Shown: positions 1 through 7,568 of the stretch, one piece after another | Numbering within the stretch: position 1 is the first letter of the stretch | Layout of the letters: each line of letters begins with the position of its first letter | Source: Pontibacterium sp964228735 | GTDB taxonomy: Bacteria > Pseudomonadota > Gammaproteobacteria > Pseudomonadales > Balneatricaceae | DNA length: 24,231 nt | NCBI RefSeq assembly: GCF_964228735.1 | Contig: NZ_CAXRBQ010000019.1 | Coordinates: 1 to 24,231 of the forward strand | Direction of reading: 5' to 3' | Position numbers and translations under genes: made by a program | Notes under the pieces: generated by a model | The model's input: the letters and a program-made list of their open reading frames with translations, nothing else | What the model was told of the DNA's origin: nothing | The model's database searches: none

Positions 1-114
1 ATCATGCGGGTACTTCAGGTGAGTTTATTTGAGCGAAAACCACTGGTTGAGCTATTAAATCCAGAGCCACCAGATAAGCAAAAAAGGGATCCTCAACTGA
101 GGATCCCTTTATGA
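1..114 (+). CDS. C-terminal tail of an ORF cut by the window edge; possible IS4-type transposase end
   Basis: Frame 1 is open from the first base to a TGA at 112-114, giving a 37-residue tail. It contains the string LFERKPLVELL followed by a charged/proline linker and a QLRIPL terminus. IS4-family transposases often end in a pattern of the type LFEK-x-L-x-LL, then a variable linker, then QL-x-LF, and this tail resembles that. This is family pattern memory, not a search result. It runs convergent to gyrB, and its last codons overlap the hairpin at 83-110. It could instead be the end of any other plus-strand gene or a chance open frame. No insertion-sequence terminal inverted repeat could be established. 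Confidence 0.4.
   Translation: MMRVLQVSLFERKPLVELLNPEPPDKQKRDPQLRIPL
80..110 (-). terminator. Rho-independent terminator of the dnaA-dnaN-recF-gyrB operon
   Basis: Bases 83-95 and 98-110 are perfect reverse complements (13 bp around a very short loop, GGGATCC core). On the minus strand the stem is followed by a run of six T (A80-A85 on plus). It lies 67 bases beyond the gyrB stop. On the plus strand only three T follow, so termination in that direction would be weak. Confidence 0.85.
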
Positions 115-130
115 TCAAAAACTATGGGAC

Positions 131-156
131 AGCAGTGGCCCGTAGGCTGCTTTTTT
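131..156 (+). terminator. Probable plus-strand terminator for the gene entering from the left
   Basis: AGCAG (131-135) pairs with CTGCT (147-151), and CC/GG inside closes a CGTA loop with a three-base bulge. A T run at 151-156 follows on the plus strand only. It sits between the left ORF stop (114) and the gyrB stop (177), so the convergent gap has one terminator for each direction. Confidence 0.6.
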
Positions 157-176
157 ATTGGAAGGCATTTCCCGGA

Positions 177-2597
177 TTATACGTCCAGGTTCGCCACGCG
201 CAGTGCGTTAGATTCGATGAAGTTACGACGTGGTTCTACGTCGTCACCCATCAGGGTGGTGAAGAGCTGGTCGGCCGCGATTGCGTCATCGACGGTCACC
301 TGCAGCATGCGACGTGCATCCGGATCCATGGTGGTTTCCCACAGCTGCTCCGGGTTCATCTCACCCAGACCCTTATAGCGCTGGATGGAGTGACCACGAC
401 GGGACAGATCCAGCAGCCAGTTCAGGCCTTCTTCGAAGTCGGTGATCTCTTTTACACGCTCGCCACGCTTCAGGTAAGCACCTGGCTCCAGCAGGGTGCC
501 CAGTGTTTCGCCCATGGTGGTAATCTGGTTGTATTCACGGGACTTGAAGAAGTCACCGCCCAATACGTAGTCGTGCTCAACACCGTGCTGGGTTACAACG
601 ACCTTCGGTACGAAGCGGCTATGTTCTTTGTCGTCTTCGATACCACAACGGTACTGAATCGCGTTATCGCTGATTTCGGCCAGCTGGTCGTCCAGCTGAT
701 CACACCACTCGGAGACTACACCCTGATCGGTCAGCTGATCCGCAGACAATGCAGGCAGTGCCAGCATCGCTTTCATCGCAGCCTGAGGGTAAAGACGACC
801 AAGGCGCGCAAGGGTACGCATCACGGCACGATAGTCCTGAACCACGGTTTCCAGCTGAGAGCCACCGATGCCCGGTGCATCCTGGTTAACGTGCAGAGTC
901 GTGTTATCCAGAGCACCCTGAAGCAGGTAGTTATCCAGTGCTTCGTCGTCTTTCAGGTACTGTTCCTGCTTACCTTTTTTGATCTTGTACAGCGGTGGCT
1001 GTGCAATGTAGACGTGGCCACGCTCGATCAGCTCCGGCATCTGACGGAAGAAGAAAGTCAGCAGCAGGGTACGGATGTGAGAACCGTCGACGTCCGCATC
1101 GGTCATGATGATGATGCTGTGGTAACGCAGTTTATCCGGGTTGTACTCTTCGCGGCCGATACCACAACCCAATGCGGTGATCAGCGTGCCTACCTCGGCT
1201 GAGGTCAGCATCTTGTCGAAGCGTGCTTTCTCAACGTTCAGGATCTTACCTTTCAGCGGTAGGATCGCTTGGGTCTTACGCGCACGGCCCTGCTTGGCAG
1301 AACCACCCGCAGAGTCACCCTCCACCAGGTACAATTCGGAAAGGGCTGGGTCTTTTTCCTGACAGTCCGCCAGTTTACCTGGCAGGCCGGCGATATCCAG
1401 CGCACCTTTACGACGGGTCATCTCACGCGCTTTACGCGCCGCTTCACGGGCACGCGCCGCATCGATCATCTTGGAAACAACCGCTTTCGCTTCCTGTGGG
1501 TTTTCCTGCAGGAAATCAGACAGGTTTTCACCCATCATCTGCTCAACGGCGGTTTTAACCTCAGAGGAGACCAGCTTGTCCTTGGTCTGGGAGGAGAACT
1601 TAGGATCCGGCACTTTCACGGAGATAATCGCGGTCAGGCCTTCACGGCAGTCATCACCGGTCGTCGCAACCTTGCTGCCTTTGTTCAGGTTTTCAGACTC
1701 GATGTAGTTATTCAGACAGCGGGTCAGAGCAGTACGGAAACCGGACAGGTGGGTACCACCGTCACGCTGCGGAATGTTGTTGGTAAAGGTGTGGATACTT
1801 TCCTGGAAGCTGTCGTTCCACTGCATTGCCACTTCAACGCCAACGCCGTTTTCGTGCATCGCGGTGAAGTGGAACATGCCGTTTACAGTTGTCTTCGTGC
1901 TGTTGAGGAACTCAACAAAGGCACTCAGACCGCCTTCGTATTCGAAGACATCTTCACGGCCACTGCGCTCATCCTTCAGTACGATGCGTACACCGGAGTT
2001 CAGGAAGGAGAGTTCACGCAGGCGCTTAGCCAGGATGTCGTACTGGAACGTGATGTTGCTGAACGTTTCGTCAGACGGGTAGAAACGCACCTGGGTACCA
2101 CTCTGATCGGTTTCACCCACAACGGTCAGCGGCTTTTCAGGTACACCGTGATGATACACCTGCTCGTGCACCTGGCCGTTACGACGTACTGTCAGACGCA
2201 GCTCGGTGGAGAGGGCGTTTACTACGGAGACACCCACACCGTGCAGACCACCGGACACCTTGTAGGAGTTATCGTCGAACTTACCACCGGCGTGCAGTAC
2301 GGTCATGATAACTTCAGCCGCAGATACACCTTCTTCCGGGTGGATATCGGTTGGGATACCACGACCGTTATCGGATACAGATACACTGTCGTCCTGATGG
2401 ATGATTACGTTGATCTCGCTACAATGACCAGCCAGCGCCTCATCGATGGAGTTATCTACAATCTCAAACACCATGTGATGCAAACCAGTGCCATCATCGG
2501 TGTCACCGATATACATGCCAGGGCGCTTTCTTACCGCATCAAGCCCTTTCAGGACCTTAATGCTGGAAGAATCATAATTCTGGTTATCATCGCTCAT
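177..2597 (-). CDS. gyrB: DNA gyrase subunit B
   Basis: ATPase subunit of the GyrA2B2 type II topoisomerase that introduces negative supercoils ahead of forks and promoters. The protein has 806 residues, close to the 804 of E. coli GyrB, so the extra domain typical of Gram-negative GyrB is retained. Visible motifs, in order: GHKL ATPase DNSIDEA and DNGRGIP near residues 46-80, the glycine-rich GGLHGVGVSVVNALS lid near 115-130, the transducer QTKDKL lysine near 335, TOPRIM EGDSAGGSAKQGR near 425, metal-binding DADVDGSH near 500, and the C-terminal QRYKGLGEMN. A good SD (AGGAG) lies about 7 bases before the ATG. It is the last gene of the leftward operon, 18 bases after recF, and is closed by the hairpin at 80-110. 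The residues at the usual quinolone positions look standard. Identification is secure. Confidence 0.99.
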   Translation of the reverse strand: MSDDNQNYDSSSIKVLKGLDAVRKRPGMYIGDTDDGTGLHHMVFEIVDNSIDEALAGHCSEINVIIHQDDSVSVSDNGRGIPTDIHPEEGVSAAEVIMTVLHAGGKFDDNSYKVSGGLHGVGVSVVNALSTELRLTVRRNGQVHEQVYHHGVPEKPLTVVGETDQSGTQVRFYPSDETFSNITFQYDILAKRLRELSFLNSGVRIVLKDERSGREDVFEYEGGLSAFVEFLNSTKTTVNGMFHFTAMHENGVGVEVAMQWNDSFQESIHTFTNNIPQRDGGTHLSGFRTALTRCLNNYIESENLNKGSKVATTGDDCREGLTAIISVKVPDPKFSSQTKDKLVSSEVKTAVEQMMGENLSDFLQENPQEAKAVVSKMIDAARAREAARKAREMTRRKGALDIAGLPGKLADCQEKDPALSELYLVEGDSAGGSAKQGRARKTQAILPLKGKILNVEKARFDKMLTSAEVGTLITALGCGIGREEYNPDKLRYHSIIIMTDADVDGSHIRTLLLTFFFRQMPELIERGHVYIAQPPLYKIKKGKQEQYLKDDEALDNYLLQGALDNTTLHVNQDAPGIGGSQLETVVQDYRAVMRTLARLGRLYPQAAMKAMLALPALSADQLTDQGVVSEWCDQLDDQLAEISDNAIQYRCGIEDDKEHSRFVPKVVVTQHGVEHDYVLGGDFFKSREYNQITTMGETLGTLLEPGAYLKRGERVKEITDFEEGLNWLLDLSRRGHSIQRYKGLGEMNPEQLWETTMDPDARRMLQVTVDDAIAADQLFTTLMGDDVEPRRNFIESNALRVANLDV

Positions 2598-2615
2598 TCA
2601 ACTCTCCTAACGCAT

Positions 2616-3704
2616 TTACAGGGGCGTTACGTTTCCGTCTTTAATACTGTAATGCAGCACTTCTGTATCGGGCTGCCACTGGTGGGCCAGCGCAGTTGCG
2701 TCGACACAGGTAATAAAACACTGACTGGCCATCTGCTCCACAAACTGACAGAACAGCTGGCAGTGGGTGGCATCGAGTTCCGATGGCAAGTCATCAATCA
2801 GGTAGATACAGGGGCGACCGGTCATCCGGTAGAAAAGGGCACCCTGTGCCAGTTTTAAGGCACTGACAGCCAGTTTTTTCTGTCCGCGGGATAAACGCTC
2901 CGCGGCAGTATGACCATCAACTTTAACCCGCAGGTCGGCACGTTGTGGTCCAGCGCTGGTAAAACCCTGGCGCAAGTCACGCTCGAAATTGGCGGCCAGC
3001 AGTTCATCCAGCGGCTTTTTCAGATCCCAACCAGGAGAGAAGCCTAGGCTGATTTTCTGGCCCGGCAACAGCTTGCTGACAATCTGTTCAAACTCGGGTG
3101 TCAGCAGCTGCAGATACTCCTGTCTGAGGCGGGTAATCTGCTCGGCAAAGCCAACAAATTCATGGTCCCACGCAGCGCGCATCTGATGTCCGATCTTACC
3201 ACATTTCAGCAGTGTATTGCGCTGTTTAAGTACCCGTCTGAAGCCGCGCCAGAGCTGAATAAATGCCTTATCTGCGTGGAATACACCCCAGTCGATATAC
3301 TGGCGCCGAATCGACGGAGAACCATCCAGCAAGTCAAACGTGGCGGAGTCGATCACCTGCAGCGGAACCAGCTCCGCGAGGGAGGCCAGATCGATATCAC
3401 CACCGGCAAACCGTACCCGGGTTTGCCCCTCCAGATTACGTTCTACACCCAATGTTTGCAGCATACCCTGCGCCAGTGAGTCCACCTTTCCCTGCACCGT
3501 TGCGGTGCCCTCACCGGCAGTGATCAGGTGGCGTACCTTGCTGGTGCGGAACGAGCGCGCCAAGCCCAACAGGTGGATCGCTTCCAGAACACTAGTTTTA
3601 CCGCTGCCGTTTGGGCCGGAAAAGATATTGATACGGGTCGACGGATCGATGCTGACAGACGAAAGATTACGTACGGAACGTATATTCAGGGTGGCTATGG
3701 TCAT
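2616..3704 (-). CDS. recF: DNA recombination/repair protein RecF
   Basis: SMC/ABC-like ATPase that acts with RecO and RecR to load RecA at gapped DNA and stalled forks. It has 362 residues, slightly longer than the E. coli protein (357). Walker A is GPNGSGKTS (residues 30-38), the ABC signature is LSRGQKK (271-277), and Walker B is YLIDDLPSELD (301-311). The N-terminal ATLNIRSVRNL strand is typical of the family. The ATG at 3704 is preceded by a C-rich stretch on the coding strand with no purine-rich SD, and a hairpin lies in the 57-base gap after dnaN. Translation is therefore probably poor or coupled, in line with the low RecF levels known in E. coli. The start is still the best choice because the conserved N-terminus begins there. 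Confidence 0.98.
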   Translation of the reverse strand: MTIATLNIRSVRNLSSVSIDPSTRINIFSGPNGSGKTSVLEAIHLLGLARSFRTSKVRHLITAGEGTATVQGKVDSLAQGMLQTLGVERNLEGQTRVRFAGGDIDLASLAELVPLQVIDSATFDLLDGSPSIRRQYIDWGVFHADKAFIQLWRGFRRVLKQRNTLLKCGKIGHQMRAAWDHEFVGFAEQITRLRQEYLQLLTPEFEQIVSKLLPGQKISLGFSPGWDLKKPLDELLAANFERDLRQGFTSAGPQRADLRVKVDGHTAAERLSRGQKKLAVSALKLAQGALFYRMTGRPCIYLIDDLPSELDATHCQLFCQFVEQMASQCFITCVDATALAHQWQPDTEVLHYSIKDGNVTPL

Positions 3705-3722
3705 TGGGGAATCAGGGAGGGG

Positions 3723-3752
3723 AACCGGCCCGGCAGTACAGCCGAACCGGTT
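3723..3752 (-). promoter_or_regulatory. Intercistronic hairpin between dnaN and recF
   Basis: AACCGG (3723-3728) pairs with CCGGTT (3747-3752), and an inner CGGC (3731-3734) pairs with GCCG (3741-3744) around a six-base loop. There is no T run on the minus strand, so it is not a classic terminator. It is more likely an mRNA processing, stabilising or attenuating element that lowers expression of recF relative to dnaN. The structure is seen in the sequence; its function is inferred. Confidence 0.55.
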
Positions 3753-3761
3753 GAAGTGCTA

Positions 3762-4865
3762 TTACATACGCATTGGCATAACAACGTAAACACTACCGTC
3801 GTCGTCGAAGCTCTGCACCAGCGCACTGCTGTTTGGATCGGATACAGTGAAACGCACCACATCGGAGCTGATGATGGACAGTACATCCAGCAGGTAGTTA
3901 ACGTTGAAGCCGATCTCCAGCGCGTCGCCTTGGTAATCCACTGCAACGGTTTCTTCCGCTTCTTCCTGCTCCGGGTTGTTAGCCATTACCTGCAGGTATC
4001 CGTCACTCAGGGAGAGGCGTACACCGCGGTATTTTTCATTGGACAGGATTGCGATACGGCTGAATACCTGACGCAGTTCCTGACGATCGCCCAGCATCAC
4101 CTTGTCGCCGTTACGCGGAATTACACGCTGGTAATCCGGGAACTTACCGTCCACCAGCTTAGAGGTGAAGATGAAGTCGCCTACGTGCGCTCGGATGTGG
4201 GTTGCCCCCACAACCAGACGCAGGGTTTCTTCACCCTGTTGCAGCAGGCGCGCCAGCTCAAGGATACCCTTACGCGGCACGATGATCTGGTGCTGTACGG
4301 AGCTGTCGACTTCCACATCGGACACGCAGGTCGCCAGACGGTGACCGTCGGTTGATACGGAACGCAGCTGACCGTTGGCAATCTCCAGCAGCATACCGTT
4401 CAGGTAGTAACGAACGTCCTGCTGGGCCATGGAGAAGCCGGTTTTGTCGATCAGCTTACGCAGCTGATTCTGGGTAATGGAGAGATCCAGGGTTTCCGGA
4501 CCGTCTTCCACATTCGGGAACTCTGCCGCCGGCAGGGTAGACAGGGAAAAGCGGCTACGACCCGCTTTGATGATCATCTTCTGACCGGACAGTGCCAGCT
4601 CGATACGAGCCTCATCCGGCAGGGATTTACAGATGTCCATCAGCTTACGTGCAGGTACTGTAATGGAGCCTGCCTCAGCAGGTTCATCCAGTGTAACGCG
4701 ACCAACCAGCTCGACCTCAAGGTCTGTACCGGTCAGTGACAACTGATCTCCCTCGGCGACCAACAAAATGTTGGAGAGTACCGGCAGCGTCTGACGACGT
4801 TCAACAACACCCGCCACCAACTGCAAAGGTTTGATTAACGCTTCACGCGAAATAACAAATCTCAT
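3762..4865 (-). CDS. dnaN: DNA polymerase III beta sliding clamp
   Basis: Forms the dimeric ring that tethers DNA polymerase III, MutS, Hda and other clamp clients to DNA. It has 367 residues (366 in E. coli). It opens with MRFVISREALIKPLQLVAGVVERRQTLP and ends with the family's VVMPMRM, part of the client-binding surface. Three clamp folds are expected of roughly 120 residues each; TDLEVEL and VSTDGHRLA are recognisable. The coding-strand spacer has AAGGTGG about 8 bases before the ATG. It follows dnaA by 31 bases, so it is probably co-transcribed with it and subject to DnaA autoregulation. The identification is unambiguous. Confidence 0.99.
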   Translation of the reverse strand: MRFVISREALIKPLQLVAGVVERRQTLPVLSNILLVAEGDQLSLTGTDLEVELVGRVTLDEPAEAGSITVPARKLMDICKSLPDEARIELALSGQKMIIKAGRSRFSLSTLPAAEFPNVEDGPETLDLSITQNQLRKLIDKTGFSMAQQDVRYYLNGMLLEIANGQLRSVSTDGHRLATCVSDVEVDSSVQHQIIVPRKGILELARLLQQGEETLRLVVGATHIRAHVGDFIFTSKLVDGKFPDYQRVIPRNGDKVMLGDRQELRQVFSRIAILSNEKYRGVRLSLSDGYLQVMANNPEQEEAEETVAVDYQGDALEIGFNVNYLLDVLSIISSDVVRFTVSDPNSSALVQSFDDDGSVYVVMPMRM

Positions 4866-4896
4866 CGGTTTTCCACCTTAATATCGAACGGTACCA

Positions 4897-6546
4897 CTAC
4901 GCCGTGAGATGACGCAGTAAATTCTTATAATCTTCTCTGATGTCCGTATCACTTTCCCTCAGCTCCTTAATCTTACGACATCCGTGGAGCACGGTGGTGT
5001 GATCTCGTCCGCCAAAGGCATCGCCAATCTCCGGTAAACTGTGATTGGTGAGCTCTTTCGCCAGGCTCATAGCCACCTGGCGCGGACGGGCAACGGAGCG
5101 GCTGCGACGTTTTGACAACAGATCTGCAACTTTGATCTTGTAGTAGTCAGCCACCACACGCTGAATATTATCAATACTAACCTGTTTATCCTGCAAAGCC
5201 AGCAGGTCTTTAAGCGATTCTTTAATAAAAGGAATTGTGATCGCGTTGCCAGTGAAATGTGCGTTGGCAATCACACGCTTAAGGGCACCTTCCAACTCTC
5301 GTACATTGGAGCGGATTTTCTGCGCCAGGAAGAAGGCCGCGTCGTCCGGCAGGGCCACTTTCGCCTCGACCGCCTTACGCATCAGGATCGCTACACGGGT
5401 TTCCAGCTCAGGTGGTTCGATCGCAACGGTCAGACCCCAGCCAAAGCGGGATTTCAGACGTTCTTCAACACCTTTGATCTCTTTTGGATAACGGTCACTG
5501 GTCAGAATCATCTGCTGACCGCCTTCCAACAGGGCATTAAAGGTATGGAAGAACTCCTCTTGGGAGCGCTCCTTACCGGCAAAGAACTGAATGTCATCGA
5601 TCAGCAGCGCATCCACCGAACGGTAGTGGCGCTTAAAGTCGTTGATCGCGTTCAGCTGCAGCGCCTTCACCATGTCCGCCACAAAACGCTCAGAGTGCAG
5701 GTACACAATCTTGGCGTTCGGGTTGTACTTACGCATCTCGTTACCCACCGCATGCATAAGGTGGGTTTTACCGAGACCTACACCACCGTATATAAAGAGT
5801 GGGTTGTAGGAGCTGCCCGGGTTATCCGCCACCTGACGGGCTGCGGCCAGCGCCAGTTGGTTCGACTTACCCTGTACAAAGGACTCAAAAGTGAAGGAAT
5901 CGTTCAGGTTGGACTGGTGCCGGATACCACCTTCCACATCAACCATACGTTCGGCAACCGGTGCCTGGGTTACCATACTGTGGGTGCTCAGGGTCGCTTC
6001 GTGGCCTAGCGGCAGTTCTGGCTGAGGCACCTGGAACAGGGATTCGCTGGTTTCCGGCACGGATGCAGCAGGCATCGAAGCCTGGGTCGCAAAGTCGTTA
6101 CCGTCCATCGAATGCTGACTGAACATAGTAGGCTGAGCCGGTTTAGGTGCCGCAACAACCGCTTCTTCAACCACGGGTGCCGGTGCAGCCACTGGTGCTG
6201 GAGCAGGTGCGGGTGCCGGGGCGGCGGCAGGCTGAATCGGAGCAGGGCGCGGACGAGCAGGCATCACCGGACGTTGACGGGCCATACGACCACCTGCGGC
6301 TATACCACCCACGTCCAGCGTAACCGAGGCGCTGATATCGCCGGTCACGTCACAAACCACCTGACGGATACGCGCCAGGAACTTGTCGCTGACCCAGTCT
6401 TTAACAAAGCGGTTAGGGGCAATCAGTACCAACTGATCGGGAGAGTCAGGCGATGCCTTTAGAGGCCGAATCCAGGTGTTGTATTGCTGAGCCGGAAACT
6501 CTTCCTGCAGGCTCTGCAAACAGCGCTCCCATAATTCCGTCGACAT
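4897..6546 (-). CDS. dnaA: Chromosomal replication initiator DnaA, with long Pro/Ala-rich linker
   Basis: AAA+ ATPase that binds DnaA boxes, melts oriC and recruits the helicase. With the ATG at 6546 it has 549 residues; E. coli DnaA has 467. The frame stays open upstream to 6627, but the family N-terminus (MSTELWERCLQSLQ) and a GGAGAGGA SD fix the start at 6546. Domain I is about residues 1-85. Domain II (about 86-215) is expanded and contains a Pro/Ala run at about 97-140. Domain III has Walker A GGVGLGKTH (254-262) and Walker B LLIDDIQ (314-320). The domain IV DNA-binding signature GGRDHTTVLHGCRK is at 512-525, where the commoner residue is Ala rather than Gly after VLH. Several DnaA boxes upstream imply autoregulation. 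First gene of the leftward operon. Confidence 0.99.
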   Translation of the reverse strand: MSTELWERCLQSLQEEFPAQQYNTWIRPLKASPDSPDQLVLIAPNRFVKDWVSDKFLARIRQVVCDVTGDISASVTLDVGGIAAGGRMARQRPVMPARPRPAPIQPAAAPAPAPAPAPVAAPAPVVEEAVVAAPKPAQPTMFSQHSMDGNDFATQASMPAASVPETSESLFQVPQPELPLGHEATLSTHSMVTQAPVAERMVDVEGGIRHQSNLNDSFTFESFVQGKSNQLALAAARQVADNPGSSYNPLFIYGGVGLGKTHLMHAVGNEMRKYNPNAKIVYLHSERFVADMVKALQLNAINDFKRHYRSVDALLIDDIQFFAGKERSQEEFFHTFNALLEGGQQMILTSDRYPKEIKGVEERLKSRFGWGLTVAIEPPELETRVAILMRKAVEAKVALPDDAAFFLAQKIRSNVRELEGALKRVIANAHFTGNAITIPFIKESLKDLLALQDKQVSIDNIQRVVADYYKIKVADLLSKRRSRSVARPRQVAMSLAKELTNHSLPEIGDAFGGRDHTTVLHGCRKIKELRESDTDIREDYKNLLRHLTA

Positions 6547-6910
6547 ATATGAGTTGTCCTCTCCACTTATAAAGCAACCGGTTATCAACATCCGGCATCG
6601 AACAATACTGTGGTTCGATTTATCCAAGGCCTAGGATTTTATCCTCAAGCCGGCCACTTATCCACAAAGCATTCCAATATTTCTGCAAATTCTTTAGAGA
6701 AAGCCTGTTTCCTGCCAACCCGCACAGCATCAGCACCTGAAAGAATTTCTAAGTAATTAAGCAACAAGCTTTCAACTTGATGCCCCCAACCTTAACAACA
6801 GGCTAAATTGTTGTAATTATTTAAGCTAACCGAGTTATCAACAAAAATTACAGAAACCACTAAACTTATCCAAACAGCGCATTTTTTGCTGATTTTTTAT
6901 CCAAATCGGG
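6547..6910. other. Primary oriC candidate: dnaA-rpmH intergenic region with DnaA boxes
   Basis: This gene-free spacer has one exact consensus DnaA box, TTATCCACA at 6658-6666. Variants are TTATCAACA at 6582-6590 and 6835-6843, TTATCCAAG at 6620-6628, TTATCCTCA at 6639-6647, and TTATCCAAA at 6866-6874 and 6897-6905. All seven read on the plus strand. AT-rich tracts lie at about 6668-6705 and 6745-6850, the latter a candidate unwinding element. In Pseudomonas the functional origin lies in the dnaA-rpmH gap. Here genes on both sides are transcribed away from this gap, so they are co-directional with bidirectional forks. The boxes near 6582-6666 probably also serve dnaA autoregulation; no convincing dnaA -35/-10 pair could be fixed. 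Confidence 0.75.
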
Positions 6911-6920
6911 CATTTTACGG

Positions 6921-6949
6921 TTGAAGGTGTCTTACAGTTTCCGTAGAAT
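6921..6949 (+). promoter_or_regulatory. Promoter of rpmH-rnpA-yidC
   Basis: A TTGAAG -35 element at 6921-6926 is separated by 17 bases from a TAGAAT -10 element at 6944-6949. It is followed by a GC-rich CCGCGG discriminator, as expected for a growth-regulated ribosomal-protein gene. Transcription would start near 6956, giving a leader of about 65 bases before the rpmH ATG. The promoter borders the DnaA-box cluster directly. Confidence 0.7.
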
Positions 6950-7020
6950 CCGCGGTCTAATTTTTTACCGTGCTGATACTCAGGCACCCAAAATTAACGA
7001 GTGTTAGTAGGACTACACCG

Positions 7021-7155
7021 ATGAAAAGAACTTTCCAACCTAGCGTACTGAAACGCAAACGTACTCACGGCTTCCGTGCTCGCATGGCTACTAAAGCAGG
7101 CCGTCAGCTGATCAACCGTCGCCGTGCTAAAGGCCGTAAGCGTCTGTCCAAGTAA
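7021..7155 (+). CDS. rpmH: 50S ribosomal protein L34
   Basis: Small, very basic large-subunit ribosomal protein. It has 44 residues, beginning MKRTFQPSVLKRKRTHGFR and ending in the Arg/Lys-rich KGRKRLSK, which is the full family length. The frame extends upstream to 6970, but the family start is the ATG at 7021. The spacer before it (GTTAGTAGGAC) supplies an AGGA-type SD. It is the first gene of the rpmH-rnpA-yidC unit and diverges from dnaA across the origin candidate, the standard arrangement near gammaproteobacterial origins. Confidence 0.99.
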   Translation: MKRTFQPSVLKRKRTHGFRARMATKAGRQLINRRRAKGRKRLSK

Positions 7156-7184
7156 TGGCTTCTTGAGAAGGTCTGGTTATTTGA

Positions 7185-7565
7185 ATGACCACATTCGGAT
7201 ATCCCCGCGAGCTAAGGATTCTTACTGGCGGGGGCTTTCAGCGAGTCTTTAATAAGGCTGAACTGAAAGTACCAGACCAACACCTCCTTATTCTGGCCCG
7301 CCCCAACGGACTCGATCATCCTCGTATCGGGTTTGTCATTTCCAAAAAAAATGTGCGCTTAGCGGTGCAACGTAACCGTGTTCGGCGTATCATTCGCGAG
7401 TCTTTTCGCCTCAACCAGCATAAACTGCCCGCGGTTGACATTGTTGTGCTTGCACGACGTGGACTCGGCGACCTGGAATCCGAAGATCTGCACAAATTAA
7501 GCTCCAAGTGTTGGTCGCGGCTAAGAAAAAAAGCTAAACAGCGTTCAAACAAAGAAAACGGTTAA
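7185..7565 (+). CDS. rnpA: Ribonuclease P protein component
   Basis: Basic protein cofactor of RNase P, which removes 5' leaders from pre-tRNAs. It has 126 residues. The RNR signature appears as VQRNRVRRIIRESFR around residues 65-79, with GFVISKKNV just before it and the IVVLARRGLG strand after it, all typical. The ATG at 7185 is immediately preceded by an in-frame TGA, so no longer start is possible. GAGAAGG about 14 bases upstream is a distant SD. It lies 29 bases after rpmH. Only three bases separate its stop from the yidC start, so yidD, which usually sits here, is missing. Confidence 0.97.
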   Translation: MTTFGYPRELRILTGGGFQRVFNKAELKVPDQHLLILARPNGLDHPRIGFVISKKNVRLAVQRNRVRRIIRESFRLNQHKLPAVDIVVLARRGLGDLESEDLHKLSSKCWSRLRKKAKQRSNKENG

Positions 7566-7568
7566 CCC

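Noticed and set aside
1269..2858. 529-codon plus-strand frame opposite gyrB and the recF end
   Set aside because: Shadow of gyrB; it crosses the gyrB-recF junction and shows no domain or SD.
6547..6627. Upstream 27-residue extension of dnaA
   Set aside because: The conserved N-terminus begins at 6546 with an SD in front of it. The extension would run through a DnaA-box region and does not resemble the family.
6970..7020. Upstream 17-residue extension of rpmH
   Set aside because: L34 is 44-46 residues in the family, and the ATG at 7021 gives the exact conserved start. The extension is 5' leader.
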